DNA of 64,000 nucleotides. Origin: Wansuia hejianensis. GTDB lineage: Bacteria; Bacillota; Clostridia; Lachnospirales; Lachnospiraceae. The position numbers and the translations under genes were made by a program. This document shows, one piece after another, positions 63,139-64,000 of this stretch. The stretch's first letter is position 1; each line of letters opens with the position of its first letter. The notes beneath the pieces were generated by a model. It ran no database searches, was not told where the DNA came from, and saw only the letters and a list, made by a program, of their open reading frames with translations. The stretch covers positions 3,419,501 through 3,483,500 of the forward strand of contig NZ_CP060635.1 of assembly GCF_014337215.1 (NCBI RefSeq). Direction: 5' to 3'.

Positions 63139-63240
63139 GCCTGAAAACAGCAGATGAATACCTTATGGCACAGAGTGCTCCCGCCGATGGGCGTGAATCC
63201 GGAGTACCCTGAGGTTATGCGGCTGAGGACAGGCTTTTTT
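63139..63240 (+). promoter_or_regulatory. Structured leader ending in a T-run upstream of rpmG
   Basis: GCCTG (63139-63143) pairs with CAGGC (63230-63234), which is followed by TTTTTT; inner ACCT/AGGT pairing is also possible. The 100-base element lies between the promoter and rpmG and could act as an attenuator. No riboswitch class recognised. Confidence 0.45.
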
Positions 63241-63280
63241 AGACCGTGTAAAACGCAAATACACAGTGGAGGTGGAAGTC

Positions 63281-63430
63281 GTGCGCGTAAAAATCACATT
63301 GGCATGTACGGAGTGTAAACAACGGAACTACAACATGACAAAAGAGAAAAAGAATCATCCGGACAGAATGGAAACCAGCAAATACTGCAGATTCTGTAAG
63401 AAACACACGTTACACAAAGAGACCAAGTAA
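63281..63430 (+). CDS. rpmG: 50S ribosomal protein L33, zinc-binding form
   Basis: 49 residues from GTG 63281, eight bases after GGAGG (63268-63272). [20 protein letters not shown], then [15 protein letters not shown]. Two CxxC pairs (CTEC and CRFC) mark the zinc form. Standard position upstream of secE and nusG in Firmicutes. Confidence 0.95.
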   Translation: MRVKITLACTECKQRNYNMTKEKKNHPDRMETSKYCRFCKKHTLHKETK

Positions 63431-63448
63431 TTGGGGCGAGGTGAAGAT

Positions 63449-63688
63449 ATGGCAGATGACGCGGTAAAAACGTCCTCAAAGTCCGACAAGAAGGATCAAA
63501 AGGACAAGAAAACCAAGAAAAGCTGGTTCAAAGGGCTGAAAGCTGAGTTCAAAAAAATCATCTGGACTGACAAGAAGACATTGGGAAAACAGACCGTTGC
63601 GGTTGTAGTTATCTCTGCGATTATCTGTGCTCTGATTACGCTGGTAGACAGTGTGGCGTTACAGCTTGTTGAGTTTATAATCAAGTAA
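63449..63688 (+). CDS. secE: Preprotein translocase subunit SecE
   Basis: 79 residues from ATG 63449 behind GCGAGGTGAAG. A lysine-rich N-terminus, the SecE motif WFKGLKAEFKKIIWTDKKTL, and one membrane segment (TVAVVVISAIICALITLVDS). It clamps SecY in the Sec translocon. The longer N-terminal arm is usual in Clostridia. Between rpmG and nusG. Confidence 0.95.
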   Translation: MADDAVKTSSKSDKKDQKDKKTKKSWFKGLKAEFKKIIWTDKKTLGKQTVAVVVISAIICALITLVDSVALQLVEFIIK

Positions 63689-63704
63689 GGATAAGGGTGA
63701 GTCA

Positions 63705-64000
63705 ATGTCAGAAGCAAAATGGTATGTAGTTCATACTTATTCAGGTTATGAGAACAAGGTGAAAGCCAATATTGAGAAAACAATTGAGAACAGGCATCTG
63801 GAGGATCAGATTCTGGAAGTGCGTGTCCCCATGGAAGACGTGATTGAAGTTAAGAACGGAACCAAGAGGCAGGTGCAGAAAAAGATGTTTCCGGGTTATG
63901 TTCTGCTGAACATGGTCATGAATGATGATACCTGGTACGTGGTCAGGAACACCCGGGGTGTAACTGGGTTTGTAGGACCCGGCTCCAAGCCTGTCCCGCT
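63705..64000 (+). CDS. nusG: Transcription elongation/antitermination factor NusG, 5' part
   Basis: The first 98 residues up to the window edge: EAKWYVVHTYSGYENKVKAN, VRVPMEDVIEVKNGTKRQVQ, KKMFPGYVLLNMVMNDDTWY, VVRNTRGVTGFVGPGSKPVP, the N-terminal NGN domain. NusG links RNA polymerase to ribosomes and Rho. The ATG at 63705 follows AAGGATAAGGG. The gene continues past the window. Confidence 0.97.
   Translation, partial: MSEAKWYVVHTYSGYENKVKANIEKTIENRHLEDQILEVRVPMEDVIEVKNGTKRQVQKKMFPGYVLLNMVMNDDTWYVVRNTRGVTGFVGPGSKPVP

Noticed and set aside
63139..63240. tRNA gene near secE
   Set aside because: No cloverleaf, no T-arm GTTCRA box and no CCA-adjacent acceptor stem could be drawn; it folds as a leader hairpin.

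Overview
The window looks like a chromosomal segment of a Lachnospiraceae-type gut Firmicute (Clostridia). Evidence: a Firmicutes-style rpmG-secE-nusG order at the right edge, strong AGGAGG ribosome sites with frequent TTG/GTG starts, an anaerobic sulfite reductase locus (asrABC), TipA/BmrR-type MerR regulators, and conjugative elements of the kind common in this family. The taxonomic call is inference; there is no 16S gene.

Region 1 (1-10601, + strand) is a partial conjugative element. It holds the end of a VirB4 ATPase, two cell-wall-hydrolase-like proteins (C39-type with a lysozyme-like part, and an NlpC/P60 protein that has lost its catalytic Cys), a VirB8-like protein, small membrane proteins, a TadZ/CpaE-like ATPase, a replication initiator with an internal iteron-like array, a hairpin-rich candidate oriT, a MobV relaxase and a VirD4-type coupling protein. 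Region 2 (10602-17095) is palindrome-rich spacer, an orphan mobile-element domain protein, and a cargo cassette: an AraC regulator divergent from two ABC exporter half-genes and an MptD-like ECF gene that is cut by an IS.

Region 3 (17096-42159, mostly - strand) is a GC-rich Tn1549-like ICE read right to left: replication initiator (again with internal 15-bp repeats), DUF5348, PcfB, VirD4, a small hypothetical, Maff2, VirB6, PrgI, VirB4, DNA methylase, CHAP hydrolase, DUF4315, DUF4366, a Cys-rich protein, topoisomerase III, and a large ArdA/ArdC-like antirestriction protein. Three 1372-bp copies of one IS3-type element have invaded. Two carry 3-bp target duplications and split DUF4366 and Maff2. 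The third has unmatched flanks and joins ICE to cargo, so it marks a rearrangement, probably a deletion. The ICE ends against a large serine recombinase that has lost its catalytic N-terminus. No relaxase for this ICE is present, so it looks trapped.

Region 4 (42171-64000) is ordinary chromosome: a ribose-type sugar ABC operon placed directly after the recombinase, a TipAS-type MerR regulator, an Rpn-type nuclease, a BmrR-like MerR regulator beside a heterodimeric multidrug ABC exporter whose promoter has the 19-bp MerR spacer, a decayed asrABC operon (asrA intact behind a Rex-like palindrome; asrB and asrC with internal deletions), a TetR/DUF1330/MBL operon with two matching operators, a MATE pump, a DUF975/CmpB-like membrane protein, ferritin, and the rpmG-secE-nusG translation/transcription cluster behind a structured leader.
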